DNA of 15,125 nucleotides, from positions 1 through 15,125 of the forward strand of contig DZBC01000021.1 in assembly GCA_022729835.1 (NCBI GenBank). The letters are read 5' to 3'. Position 1 is the first letter of the stretch. Each line of letters begins with the position of its first letter. A program made the position numbers and the translations under genes. The notes beneath the pieces were generated by a model, which saw nothing but the letters and a program-made list of their open reading frames with translations, did not search any database and had not been told where the DNA came from. Of the stretch, positions 6,294 to 13,953 are shown in pieces. Source of the DNA: Sulfuricurvum sp. (lineage in GTDB: Bacteria; Campylobacterota; Campylobacteria; Campylobacterales; Sulfurimonadaceae).

Positions 6294-7012
6294 CTGATAT
6301 TACAGAGATAAAGCCCCTGCGCGGGGGCGAGGTCGCGGGAGTGTACCTGCTTACATGTAAGCTGTTCTAACAGCATTTGCGTGTTGAGTACTCCTTGGTT
6401 GATCTGTAGTAAAAACCCTACCATCAAGCGGATTTGCGAACGCAAAAAACCGTTTCCCTCAAAGATGAGCACCCAGTATCCACGGTGGTAATAACAGCGG
6501 GTTTTGACAATCTTCCGTACGCTCGTGTGGGTGTCGTTGCCCGTTTTCATAAAATGGATGAAGTCGTGCTCGCCTTCAAATAGACGCATCGCTTCGCACA
6601 GCGTTTGCGGGTTGAAGGTGGGTGTGAAGGTGACGAAACGCGCCTCAAAAGGGTTGGGTTCGCGGGTTGTGATCAGGTAGCGGTAGGTGCGTTTGCGTGC
6701 GCCGAAGCGGGCATGAAAGGTATCATCCACAACCGCGATTCTTCTTACATGTAAGGCAGAGGGGAGATGGTGGTTGAGCAGTGCACGCAGTTTGTCGAGG
6801 TCGCTCCAAAAAGGCGGAAGTGTGAGATGCACGATTTGGCGGGTGGCGTGTACGTCGCGGTCGGTGCGTCCCGAAGCGACGGGTGTGTCACCAATACCAA
6901 GGTTGCGTAGCGCACGCTCGAGTGTGCCCATCACAGTCTGCGCGGTGGATGTCTGTACCTGAGAGCCCATAAAGGCGGAGCCGTCGTAGGCCAAGGTGAG
7001 CTTGACCTTCAA
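6287..7012 (-). CDS. truA: tRNA pseudouridine(38-40) synthase TruA
   Basis: Converts U38-U40 of tRNA anticodon stems to pseudouridine. From TTG 7012 the protein is 241 residues, the usual TruA length. It begins MKVKLTLAYDGSAFMGSQ, aligning with the family N-terminus. The catalytic aspartate is D51 in ASGRTDRDVHA (46-56), and the family core FLRSQIRLMVGFLL follows near the C-terminus. A longer reading frame starts at 7096, but those 28 codons lie inside the lptF-like gene and do not resemble TruA. The TTG overlaps the upstream stop as TTGA, so initiation probably depends on ribosomes finishing the previous gene. It is the last gene of the glmU operon. Two TTACATGTAA copies lie inside it (reading LHVR and LTCK). 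No terminator fits between it and the convergent chemoreceptor. Confidence 0.95.
   Translation of the reverse strand: MKVKLTLAYDGSAFMGSQVQTSTAQTVMGTLERALRNLGIGDTPVASGRTDRDVHATRQIVHLTLPPFWSDLDKLRALLNHHLPSALHVRRIAVVDDTFHARFGARKRTYRYLITTREPNPFEARFVTFTPTFNPQTLCEAMRLFEGEHDFIHFMKTGNDTHTSVRKIVKTRCYYHRGYWVLIFEGNGFLRSQIRLMVGFLLQINQGVLNTQMLLEQLTCKQVHSRDLAPAQGLYLCNISY
6351..6360. repeat. TTACATGTAA, exact (in truA, 3' part)
   Basis: Frame gives L-T-C-K in QLTCKQVH. Confidence 0.9.
6745..6754. repeat. TTACATGTAA, exact (in truA, middle)
   Basis: Frame gives L-H-V-R in SALHVRRIA. Confidence 0.9.
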
Positions 7013-8028
7013 AAGCGTATGGCCACTTTCTGGTGGTAGAGCCACAGGCTCACACCCAGAAAAAGCGAGATTACCACCGGAATGGTGTAAAACCACAGCA
7101 GGTCCTGTAAGCCCAAAACGGCGCCGTAGTAGAGCAGCACTGCGCCAAAGAGCGAGAGGTAGAGATGCCCTTTTCGATGGCGTTCATGGACAATGCCGAT
7201 TGCACCGACAAAGTGCAGGCTGATAATGGGAAAGAGCGCGAGCAGAATATCGGTGATGAACATCTTGATCTTGCGTTCGCGGCGCTCTGGATCGAGCCAG
7301 AAGTTGATTGGGGTGTGGTAGGTGCGCAGATCGGTGGTGAGCAGATTGTTGATGGCGGCCTCTTTGAAGTCCATCTGGGAGAGCTTCTCGTCGGTGTAGG
7401 CAAAGCCTTTGCCCTCTTCGAGTTTGAGCGTCAAAACGCCACCTTCATTTTGTACAGTCGCTTTTTGAGCACCCACGAGCAGCTCTTCACCCTCTTTTTT
7501 GTGAAACAAGAAGACGTCGCCGTAGCTTTGATCCTTGTTGGCCTTGCCGATGTAGAGCAGCCAGTCGCCAAAGACGTGGCCAAATTCGGAAGCGGAGAGG
7601 TTGAATTTGGCTTCGGACTGCTTGATGCGCAAAAAGTTGGTCGAAAGTGTCGTGGCATGGGGGAACATCACGAAAAAATCAAAGACCAGTAAAAGGCTCA
7701 GCAGCAGTGCAGGCGTGCGCAGGGTGCGCAACACAAAGCGCGGCGTGATGCCGAGGCTAAAGATGGCAACCATCTCGTTGTCGCTAGAGAGCCGATGCAG
7801 CGCAAGGGCGGCGGCGATCAAAAAAGTGACGGGCAGGGTGTAAAAGAGCAGCTCGGGCAGGATAAAGAGATAGAGCATCCCCATCTCGCCCAGACTTACC
7901 CGAACAACCGCAGTGTAGGTGGCGAGCTTGATCATAAAGATCACCGACGCGATGGCAAAAAGCGGAATGAAGATCGAAAAAAAGAGGATCGTAAAGTGCG
8001 AGAGGATATAGCCGCGCAGTCTATCCAT
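7009..8028 (-). CDS. LptF/LptG-family (YjgP/YjgQ) lipopolysaccharide-export permease
   Basis: A 339-residue inner-membrane protein. Three N-terminal helices (about 8-30, 48-72, 92-114) precede a periplasmic domain, and three C-terminal helices follow (from MFITDILLALFPIISL to LGVSLWLY). This is the LptF/LptG topology; with LptB2 these permeases lift lipopolysaccharide from the inner membrane to the LptC-A-D bridge. The family segment FYTLPVTFLIAAALALHRLSSDNEM is well kept. The sequence alone does not tell LptF from LptG, so I leave the symbol blank. I take ATG 8028, with GGAAAG seven bases upstream, overlapping the prepilin peptidase stop by 8 nt; the frame is open 20 codons further up but those codons lie within the previous gene. 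Its place beside truA is conserved in campylobacters as I recall. Confidence 0.88.
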   Translation of the reverse strand: MDRLRGYILSHFTILFFSIFIPLFAIASVIFMIKLATYTAVVRVSLGEMGMLYLFILPELLFYTLPVTFLIAAALALHRLSSDNEMVAIFSLGITPRFVLRTLRTPALLLSLLLVFDFFVMFPHATTLSTNFLRIKQSEAKFNLSASEFGHVFGDWLLYIGKANKDQSYGDVFLFHKKEGEELLVGAQKATVQNEGGVLTLKLEEGKGFAYTDEKLSQMDFKEAAINNLLTTDLRTYHTPINFWLDPERRERKIKMFITDILLALFPIISLHFVGAIGIVHERHRKGHLYLSLFGAVLLYYGAVLGLQDLLWFYTIPVVISLFLGVSLWLYHQKVAIRF

Positions 8029-8773
8029 AGAGACTTTCCAGATAGGCGGCAATGGGGGTGTCGAAGATAAAGACGATCCACGTCGCAAGGGCTAAAAAGG
8101 GGATAAAAGGGAGTTGTAAACTCTCTTCGTTGTCCTCTTTGCGCAAGATTAGCATCGCCGGAAGTGCGAGTAGCGCAGAGAGAAAGATCGCTGCGAGTGC
8201 GAGTTTGCCCCCAAGCAGCGCCCCCATGGTGGCGGCGATCATGATGTCGGCCTCGCCCATCGCCTCTTTTTTGATGGCGTAGGAGAGGTAAAAACGCAGC
8301 AAGGTGAAGCCTCCGGCAAAGAGCAGTGCGAGCGTGGCGTGCTCAAGCAGCATCGGCCATGAAAAGGCGCTGATAATTGCTAAGCTAAGGGCTGAGAGGT
8401 TGAGCGAATCGGGCACCATTTTGTAGTAAAAATCGATGACGGAGAGCGAGAGCAGCAAGATAAATACCAGCGTGATGCCTAGTGTCGGCCATGCGATGCC
8501 AAGCTTCAAAAAGGTCGCGACAAAGATCAGGCCGCTGAGCAGCTCGACAATAGGGTACTGCGCGGAGATCGGCGCACCGCAAAAGGCGCACTTTCCGCGC
8601 AAAAAGAGCCACGAAAAGAGCGGGATGTTGTGCCAGGGTTTGAGCTTGGCGTTACATGTAACGCAGTGTGAGGCGGGAAAAGCGACACTCTCCTCTTTGG
8701 GGATGCGCACGATGAGCACGTTGGCAAACGATCCGATCATTGTTCCGAGTATAAAAATCAGCAGCCATTCCAT
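8021..8773 (-). CDS. type IV prepilin peptidase / N-methyltransferase (PilD-like)
   Basis: A 250-residue polytopic membrane protease that cleaves and N-methylates type IV pilin-like proteins; in campylobacters this serves the transformation/type II-like secretion apparatus. The cytoplasmic zinc site is present as two CxxC pairs, C37-C40 (HCVTCNAKLK) and C62-C65 (KCAFCGAPIS), followed by the QYPIVELLSG motif. Catalytic aspartates are D114 (SVIDFYYKMVPD) and D176 in GEAD (173-176), where most family members have GxGD. The ATG is three bases after the uppS stop, and the ribosome site GGAGG lies within the uppS 3' end. TTACATGTAA encodes the VTCN of the first CxxC pair. No pilin or secretion genes are in the window, so the substrates are unknown. 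Confidence 0.93.
   Translation of the reverse strand: MEWLLIFILGTMIGSFANVLIVRIPKEESVAFPASHCVTCNAKLKPWHNIPLFSWLFLRGKCAFCGAPISAQYPIVELLSGLIFVATFLKLGIAWPTLGITLVFILLLSLSVIDFYYKMVPDSLNLSALSLAIISAFSWPMLLEHATLALLFAGGFTLLRFYLSYAIKKEAMGEADIMIAATMGALLGGKLALAAIFLSALLALPAMLILRKEDNEESLQLPFIPFLALATWIVFIFDTPIAAYLESLYG
8652..8661. repeat. TTACATGTAA, exact (in prepilin peptidase gene)
   Basis: Frame gives V-T-C-N, supplying the second cysteine of the first zinc CxxC pair. Confidence 0.9.
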
Positions 8774-8776
8774 GCG

Positions 8777-9451
8777 CTAAATCCCTCCAAAGCGGCGTTC
8801 GACGGTTTCGAACGAAGTGAGTATGGATTGTAGCTCATCGGTGCTAAAGTCCGGCCATAGGGTGGGGGTAAAAAAGAGTTCGGCGTAGGCGGCTTGCAGG
8901 AGCATGAAGTTGGATAGCCGCTGATCACCTCCGGTGCGGATGAGCAGATCGACCTCCATTGCTACATCCAGCGCTTGAAGCAGATGCGCTTCATCAATAG
9001 GGTCGTGACGCTCAACCATGCGGCGCAGGGCGCGCACCACCTCGTCGCGGCTGCCGTAGTTGAGCGCGAGCGACTGGACGAGTCCTTTACATGGTGAGGT
9101 AGCCTCTTCGACTTCACGGATGGTGCGTTGTAGTTGGGGTGAAAAGCGTGAAAGGTCGCCGATGGCTTCGAAGCGGACATCGTGCGCGAGATAGACTTCA
9201 AGCTCGTTCTTGAGCCAGCGCTCCAGCAACTTCATCAAAAACTCCACTTCGAGTTTGGGGCGTTTCCAGTTTTCGGTGCTAAAGGCGTAGAGGGTCAGCC
9301 GCTCGATGTGCGGATGGTTGGCACAAAAAGTGGTGATGGTGCGCACCGTCTCCGCACCGCGCTCATGCCCTTTGACGCGCGCCATCCCCCGACTTTGCGC
9401 CCAGCGCCCGTTGCCGTCCATGATGATGGCGAGGTGGCGGGGAGTGTTCAC
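8777..9451 (-). CDS. uppS: undecaprenyl-diphosphate synthase (cis-prenyltransferase)
   Basis: Condenses farnesyl-PP with eight isopentenyl-PP units to make the C55 carrier for peptidoglycan and O-antigen. It has 224 residues, slightly shorter than E. coli IspU/UppS (about 250). Motifs: MDGNGRWA with D12 as the magnesium-binding aspartate (11-18), G-H-E at 28-30, the YAFSTENWKRP loop (55-65), and RTGGDQRLSNF (172-182), where many relatives have RTSGEQR. The start is GTG, overlapping the coaBC stop as GTGA. It links cell-wall lipid supply to glmU in the same operon. Confidence 0.97.
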   Translation of the reverse strand: MNTPRHLAIIMDGNGRWAQSRGMARVKGHERGAETVRTITTFCANHPHIERLTLYAFSTENWKRPKLEVEFLMKLLERWLKNELEVYLAHDVRFEAIGDLSRFSPQLQRTIREVEEATSPCKGLVQSLALNYGSRDEVVRALRRMVERHDPIDEAHLLQALDVAMEVDLLIRTGGDQRLSNFMLLQAAYAELFFTPTLWPDFSTDELQSILTSFETVERRFGGI

Positions 9452-10719
9452 GCCTCAAGCCTTTTGGCCGCGTCGAGTAGGTGTAGCGCGAGGGTGAGCT
9501 TGTCGGCTTTGGGCAGAATCTGTGTTTGTGAGCGGGTGATGAAATCGATCTGGTGGATTTCGGTACCGAAGCTCTTAGTGCCTTCGAGTAGGTTTAGACA
9601 GACCGCATCGACTCTTTTGGCATCAAGCAGCGCGGTCGCGTTTTGGTGCGCGTTAGCGGCGTCCATTTCGGCTTTGAAGGCAACGGTAGTGATTCCCTCT
9701 TTGCCAAGATCGCTGAGGATGTCGATGTTTTGCTCCAGCTCCAGCGACCATGACGCGCCCAGATCGCTCTTTTTGAGTTTGCCGTGTTGGGGGTAGCGCG
9801 GCACGTAGTCGCTCACGGCTGCGGCCATAAAGAGAAAAGGGCGTTTTTGAATCAGACTGATCTGCTCTTGGTGCATCAGCGAGGGCTTGGAGAGTTTCCC
9901 TTTTTTGGCGATGCGCACCGACTCCTCTAAATACTCAAACATCTCTTGCGTACCTGTAACGTCGATGGTGTGGATGGGGGGCAAAACCTCCTCTTTGCGC
10001 GTGGCGATCAGGTTGACGTCGGCGCCGCGAAGATAGAGTGCGGTGGCGAGCGCGGAGGCCATTTTACCGCTGGAAAAGTTGCTCAAATAGCGCACGTCGT
10101 CGATCTTCTCAACCGTACCGCCGCCTGTGACAATGACGCGGCGATCTTCCCAAAAAGGCTCTTTGAGCAGCGCTCTGGCGGCAGCAAAGAAGATCTGTAT
10201 CGGCTCTGCAAGCGCTCCGTCGCCGACGCTTTGGCACGCCAGCTCCTTGCTTTGGGTGGCGATGAGCTCAAAACCCGAGAGATTCAGCATCTTGAGCGAG
10301 CCTTGGGTAATGGGGTTGTGCAGCATTTGGGTATTGGCGGCGGGGGCGAGCAGTTTGGGGCCTGCAAAAGCCAGAGCGCTTTGGGTGAGGAGATTGTCAG
10401 CCAGACCGTTGGCCAGTTTGTTGATCGTATGCGCCGAGGCGGGGGCGATGAGCAGCAGATCAGCCCAGTGGGCAAGGCCGATGTGGTTGTGATCGCTTGC
10501 CCACGATTCGCCCCCTTCAACCAGTACCGTGCGGCGGCTGAGCGTCTCAAGGGTGAGCGGCGTGATGAACTTCTGCGCCGCGTCGCTCATCACCACACGC
10601 ACCTCCGCGCCGGCTTTGATGAAGAGGCGCACAATCTCGGCGCTCTTGTAGGCGGAGATGGAGCCGCTTACCCCTAGAGCGATCTTTTTGCCGCGCAGCA
10701 GATCGGGTGCGATGGTCAC
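9448..10719 (-). CDS. coaBC: bifunctional phosphopantothenoylcysteine decarboxylase / phosphopantothenate-cysteine ligase
   Basis: Catalyses two successive steps of coenzyme A synthesis. The N-terminal FMN-dependent CoaC domain (about 8-185) has GVSGSISAYK (16-25), the catalytic histidine in NHIGLAH (H79), APAANTQM (125-132; PAMN in many relatives) and the flap cysteine C162 in ACQSVGDGAL. The C-terminal CoaB domain (about 193-423) starts VIVTGGGTVEKIDDVRYLSN and keeps the SSGKM nucleotide-binding segment, then AAAVSDYVP. The length of 423 is normal for the fusion. The start is GTG, overlapping the glmU stop as GTGA. No strong ribosome site is seen, so coupling to glmU is likely. Also called dfp. 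Confidence 0.97.
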   Translation of the reverse strand: MTIAPDLLRGKKIALGVSGSISAYKSAEIVRLFIKAGAEVRVVMSDAAQKFITPLTLETLSRRTVLVEGGESWASDHNHIGLAHWADLLLIAPASAHTINKLANGLADNLLTQSALAFAGPKLLAPAANTQMLHNPITQGSLKMLNLSGFELIATQSKELACQSVGDGALAEPIQIFFAAARALLKEPFWEDRRVIVTGGGTVEKIDDVRYLSNFSSGKMASALATALYLRGADVNLIATRKEEVLPPIHTIDVTGTQEMFEYLEESVRIAKKGKLSKPSLMHQEQISLIQKRPFLFMAAAVSDYVPRYPQHGKLKKSDLGASWSLELEQNIDILSDLGKEGITTVAFKAEMDAANAHQNATALLDAKRVDAVCLNLLEGTKSFGTEIHQIDFITRSQTQILPKADKLTLALHLLDAAKRLEA

Positions 10720-12008
10720 GCTTTTGTCCCGAAAAATTTATAAAAGAAGCCCTCAACCAGCGCCATTTTGGTGCGGCTGATCGCCAGTGCACCTTGAGTG
10801 ACGTCACGGGTGACGGTCGTTCCTGCGGCGACGATCACGTCATCGCTGATACTGCAGGGTGCGACGATCTGCGTATCGCTGCCGATAAAGACGTTTTTGC
10901 CGATGCGGGTTTCGTACTTCTTTTTGCCGTCATAGTTACATGTAATGGTGCCCGCTCCGATGTTGCTGCCCTCATCGATAAACGCGTCGCCAAGATAGCT
11001 CAGGTGCCCCGCTTTTGCGCCCTTAAGGCGGGTGTTTTTGGTTTCGACGAAGTTGCCCACATGGGTGCGCTCCAGATAACTTTTGGGCCGTAGATGCGCC
11101 ATCGGGCCGCAGTCGGAGTCGATCATCACGCTCTCTTCGACGACGCTGTGCGCCTTGATCGTGGATCTTGTGATGCGGCTTTTGCCGGTGATGCGCACGC
11201 CGTTTTCGACCACGCACTCCCCTTCAAAGACGACGTCGCTCTCGATGTAGATGGTGTCGCTCAGTTGCATGATCACGCCTGCTTCCATCCAGTGGCGCTT
11301 GAGGCGCTCTTGGTGGATCGCTTCGGCTTGTGAGAGGTCAAACTTGGAGTTAACCCCTTTAAAGTGCTCTTCACTGACGAGTAGCGGCTCTACATGTACG
11401 CCCTCACGCCGCGCTAGGGCGATCACATCGGTGAGGTAGTACTCTTTTTGGGCATTGGCATTTGAGAGCATTGGGATGTAGCGGCGCAAAATGTCGCGCG
11501 AAAAGGAGTAGACACCTGCATTGACGAAGTTTACATGTAACTCTTCGCTCGTGGCATCTTTTTGCTCCACGATGCGCTCGACGCCTCCTTCACCGATGAT
11601 GACGCGCCCATAACCGTCAGGATTGTCTAGCTTGAAGATCGACATGACGATTGCTGCTTGCGCACTTAAGAAGCCCTCAAGTGCTTTTGGGGTGATGAGT
11701 GGCATATCGCCGTTGAGCACCAATACGCGCTCATGTTTGGGCTCCACGCCCATCATGGCCCCGCCGGTGCCGGGGAAATTGTCGGTGTCTTGTTCGACAA
11801 ATCTTACCCCTGTAAACTCGGCCATTGCTTCGCGTACGCACTCTTTTTGGTGGGCGATCACGATGATGACGTCGTCGCTGAGTTCCAAAGCGCAGCGTGT
11901 GATATGGTGCAACATGGGTCGGCCGCTGATGCGGTGGAGTACCTTGGCGGTATCAGACTTCATACGGCTGCCTTTGCCGGCGGCGAGGATAACGATGGAG
12001 AGGGACAT
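10716..12008 (-). CDS. glmU: bifunctional GlmU: GlcN-1-P acetyltransferase / GlcNAc-1-P uridyltransferase
   Basis: Makes UDP-GlcNAc, precursor of peptidoglycan and lipid A. The N-terminal pyrophosphorylase domain (to about 225) has ILAAGKGSRMKSDTAKVLH (7-25), LNGDMPL and YLTDVIALA. The C-terminal left-handed beta-helix acetyltransferase has hexapeptide turns, RPKSYLERTHVGNFVE, KAGHLSYLGDA and GAGTITCNYDGKKK. At 430 residues it is a little shorter than the E. coli enzyme (456), mainly at the C-terminus. The ATG has GAAGG six bases upstream. It is the first gene of the compact operon and has its own extended -10 promoter 35-43 bases upstream, within the phoD-glmU gap. Two exact TTACATGTAA copies and one TACATGTA core are in this gene; one encodes the conserved ITCN turn. 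Confidence 0.97.
   Translation of the reverse strand: MSLSIVILAAGKGSRMKSDTAKVLHRISGRPMLHHITRCALELSDDVIIVIAHQKECVREAMAEFTGVRFVEQDTDNFPGTGGAMMGVEPKHERVLVLNGDMPLITPKALEGFLSAQAAIVMSIFKLDNPDGYGRVIIGEGGVERIVEQKDATSEELHVNFVNAGVYSFSRDILRRYIPMLSNANAQKEYYLTDVIALARREGVHVEPLLVSEEHFKGVNSKFDLSQAEAIHQERLKRHWMEAGVIMQLSDTIYIESDVVFEGECVVENGVRITGKSRITRSTIKAHSVVEESVMIDSDCGPMAHLRPKSYLERTHVGNFVETKNTRLKGAKAGHLSYLGDAFIDEGSNIGAGTITCNYDGKKKYETRIGKNVFIGSDTQIVAPCSISDDVIVAAGTTVTRDVTQGALAISRTKMALVEGFFYKFFGTKA
10936..10945. repeat. TTACATGTAA, exact (in glmU, acetyltransferase domain)
   Basis: Frame gives I-T-C-N in the conserved GAGTITCNYDG turn. Confidence 0.9.
11390..11399. repeat. TACATGTA core with both outer bases changed (in glmU)
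   Basis: Reads CTACATGTAC; the frame gives V-H-V in GVHVEPL. It may be a decayed copy or chance. Confidence 0.45.
11531..11540. repeat. TTACATGTAA, exact (in glmU, uridyltransferase domain)
   Basis: Frame gives L-H-V-N in EELHVNFVNAG. Confidence 0.9.
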
Positions 12009-12042
12009 AGCTGGCCTTCTTTGCTAAATAAAGTGAAGCGAG

Positions 12043-12051
12043 ATTATAGCA
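12043..12051 (-). promoter_or_regulatory. glmU: extended -10 promoter of the glmU operon (TGCTATAAT)
   Basis: A perfect TGn-TATAAT on the minus strand, 35 bases before the glmU ATG. No -35 is visible. It lies in the 51-bp gap after the phosphatase gene and would drive glmU through truA. Confidence 0.7.
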
Positions 12052-12054
12052 CCG

Positions 12055-12068
12055 CCCGCTTAGGCGGG
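12055..12068 (-). other. GC-rich hairpin over the phosphatase stop codon, possible weak terminator
   Basis: CCCGC and GCGGG (5 bp, loop CTAA on the minus strand) enclose the TAA stop of the phosphatase gene. No T-run follows, so intrinsic termination is doubtful; it may only stabilise the 3' end or insulate the glmU promoter next to it. Confidence 0.3.
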
Positions 12069-13901
12069 GATGATAGCGTGGGTGCCTTTGAGGGTTTTAA
12101 GCTTTTTATTGCGTGCTTGGAGGGTAGTGTAGTTTTTTGAAGCGTTGGAATCGACGAAGATCCATTCAGCTTCTGTTGCTTCTTGCGTAAAGGTGACCAG
12201 CATAAAGCCACGGTTGTTGGCGTTGAAGTATACGAGATCTTGAACCAACTCGGTGATGACGACCTCGAACTGTTGCGCCAATGCGTCGCTGGAGAGCCCA
12301 GCGTACTCTTCCATACCGGGTGAAGTGATGGATGTGGTGGCAAATTCTACGCCGACAGGAACAGTGGGTTGGTAGGTGGCATCGAACATTTTAATCTCGT
12401 TGGCCCATGCGTTGTGGGTGTCTCCGGAGAGGACGATCAGGTTTTTGCCCAGAGTAGCGGCAGTTTGCAACACTACTTCGCGGCTGTAGCCGTAGCCATC
12501 CCATGCGTCTAGGTTGTAAGGTACGACGGTGGCGAGGCGTGCTTTTTCGGCGTCGGTGACGGTGGGGTCACCCATGTTTAGGCGCATTTTGATGGTGTAA
12601 AGTTCGGTAAGCATCGTGGATAGTTGCGCAAGCAGGGCATTTTTGGCATCACCCGTAGTGTGCTCGAGCTGGGCGATAACGAGCAGCAGTTCAGCCGGAA
12701 GCATCATGCGACCCATCAGCACCTGCTGGGCGAGCACCTGCCATGTGGCGGTGGATGCGGCCATTTGGCCTTGGAGCCATTGAGTTTGAGACTGGCCCAT
12801 GATGGAGCGGTTGGCGTCCATGATCGCAGAGACAAACGCGCTGCTGTCGCCTTGGAGCAGGGTAGGAAAGTCGCTGTAGCTAAGCTGCTCGTCGCGGCCA
12901 ATGACGCGGGTGTCGAGCATGTGTAGGCTGAGCAGATCGCCGTAGGTGAAGCTACGGTAGATGGTCTCATAGTTGCCATCAGCGTAGGGGCGGATCGGCA
13001 GCCACTCGAAGTAGGCTTGCAATGCGCTCGCTTTACGCTCATCAAACGAGCCTTCGCTTGCATTGTGGTTTTCGGCTCCGTCTTTGTAGGTGTCGTTGGC
13101 GATTTCATGGTCATCCCAAACCACAATCATCGGGCAAAGGGCGTGGATGGCTTGTAGGCCTGAGTCGGTGTGGTAGAGGGCGTAGCGTTTACGGTAGTCA
13201 TCAAGTTTGAGCAGTTCGGTGTTGTTGTCTGAGGGCAGTACGCGACCATACTCAGCGGCGTTTTGGGTCGCATAAGCCGGAGTGACGCCATCATCTGCAA
13301 ACATACCGTATTCGTAGATGTAGTCACCTAAGTGGATGGTGGCGTCGAGATCGATGATTTTGGCAGATTCGGTGTAGGCGTTGAAGTGACCGTTGGGGTA
13401 GTTCGAGCACGAAAAGACAGCGAATTTGGCCTGTGAGAGCGCACCTTGTGGCAAGGTTTTGGCGCGGCCCGTGGATGAGATTACACCATTACATGTAAAG
13501 CGGTAGAAGTAGGTAGTGCCGGGTTGGAGATTTTGAAAATCGACCTTGAGCGTGTAGTCGTGCGCAGCGCTGATTGTGGCTACTTCGCCTGCGCGGACAA
13601 GGTTTTTAAACGTGTCGTCGATGGCGACTTCGTAGCGCACTTCGAGACTGTCGGTTGTGGAGAGCGGTGTAACGCGCGTCCAGAGGATCACCCGATCGTG
13701 CAGTGGATCACCGCTCGCGACACCGTGGTTGAAGGCGACGTTTAACGCCTGCTGGCTGGAAGAAGAGCTACTTGCAAGAGAGCTAGAGCTTGATGAATCA
13801 TTATCATCAGAACCACAACCGCCTAATCCTGTCGAGACTACGAAAGCCCCCATGCTCAATGCCGAAGCAACCAAAAATTCTCTACGTGTGGTGATGCGCA
13901 T
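12060..13901 (-). CDS. Tat-exported PhoD-like alkaline phosphatase/phosphodiesterase, probable lipoprotein
   Basis: A 613-residue secreted metallophosphatase. The N-terminus has a twin-arginine signal (TRREFL, residues 5-10), a hydrophobic core and a lipobox-like LGGC (C29), then a poly-serine linker (36-49). The PhoD_N fibronectin-like domain (about 53-150: FNHGVASGDP, VILWTRVTP, PGTTYFYRF) precedes the metallophosphatase domain. Metal-site motifs are FSCSN (163-167), HLGDYIYE (190-197, D193), VVWDDHEIANDTY (260-272) and GDTHNAWANE (493-502). The class hydrolyses phosphate mono- or diesters at the cell surface to release phosphate, usually with Ca/Fe ions. The ATG has GAGGAG nine bases upstream. 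Upstream sit a tandem 10-bp repeat and a hairpin covering the ribosome site, so regulation by phosphate is plausible but unproven; I see no classical PhoB box. Confidence 0.92.
   Translation of the reverse strand: MRITTRREFLVASALSMGAFVVSTGLGGCGSDDNDSSSSSSLASSSSSSQQALNVAFNHGVASGDPLHDRVILWTRVTPLSTTDSLEVRYEVAIDDTFKNLVRAGEVATISAAHDYTLKVDFQNLQPGTTYFYRFTCNGVISSTGRAKTLPQGALSQAKFAVFSCSNYPNGHFNAYTESAKIIDLDATIHLGDYIYEYGMFADDGVTPAYATQNAAEYGRVLPSDNNTELLKLDDYRKRYALYHTDSGLQAIHALCPMIVVWDDHEIANDTYKDGAENHNASEGSFDERKASALQAYFEWLPIRPYADGNYETIYRSFTYGDLLSLHMLDTRVIGRDEQLSYSDFPTLLQGDSSAFVSAIMDANRSIMGQSQTQWLQGQMAASTATWQVLAQQVLMGRMMLPAELLLVIAQLEHTTGDAKNALLAQLSTMLTELYTIKMRLNMGDPTVTDAEKARLATVVPYNLDAWDGYGYSREVVLQTAATLGKNLIVLSGDTHNAWANEIKMFDATYQPTVPVGVEFATTSITSPGMEEYAGLSSDALAQQFEVVITELVQDLVYFNANNRGFMLVTFTQEATEAEWIFVDSNASKNYTTLQARNKKLKTLKGTHAIIPA
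13489..13498. repeat. TTACATGTAA, exact (in the phosphatase gene)
   Basis: Frame gives F-T-C-N in YRFTCNGV. Confidence 0.9.
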
Positions 13902-13909
13902 CTATAAAC

Positions 13910-13932
13910 ACTCCTCTGATTTTTTTAGGAGT
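13910..13932 (-). promoter_or_regulatory. hairpin sequestering the phosphatase Shine-Dalgarno
   Basis: On the minus strand ACTCCT (13927-13932) can pair with AGGAGT (13910-13915) across an 11-nt A-rich loop. AGGAG is the ribosome site nine bases from the ATG, so folding would hide it. Six pairs is modest; it might act as translational control. Confidence 0.4.
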
Positions 13933-13953
13933 CTAGCGATGAAGCGGCACAGA

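Noticed and set aside
6313..6328. GCCCC/GGGGC hairpin near the convergent gene ends as a bidirectional terminator
   Set aside because: It lies in conserved truA coding sequence (LAPAQGLY) and has no T-run on either strand.
9087..9096. TTACATGGTG in uppS as another palindrome copy
   Set aside because: The right half is lost (no TACATGTA core), so it is not symmetric; it matches only the left six bases.
10707..11093. 128-codon plus-strand open frame opposite glmU, and similar long frames opposite uppS, coaBC, htpG and the phosphatase gene
   Set aside because: They lie antisense to well-identified genes, have no recognisable domains or ribosome sites, and arise from codon bias in this GC-balanced genome.
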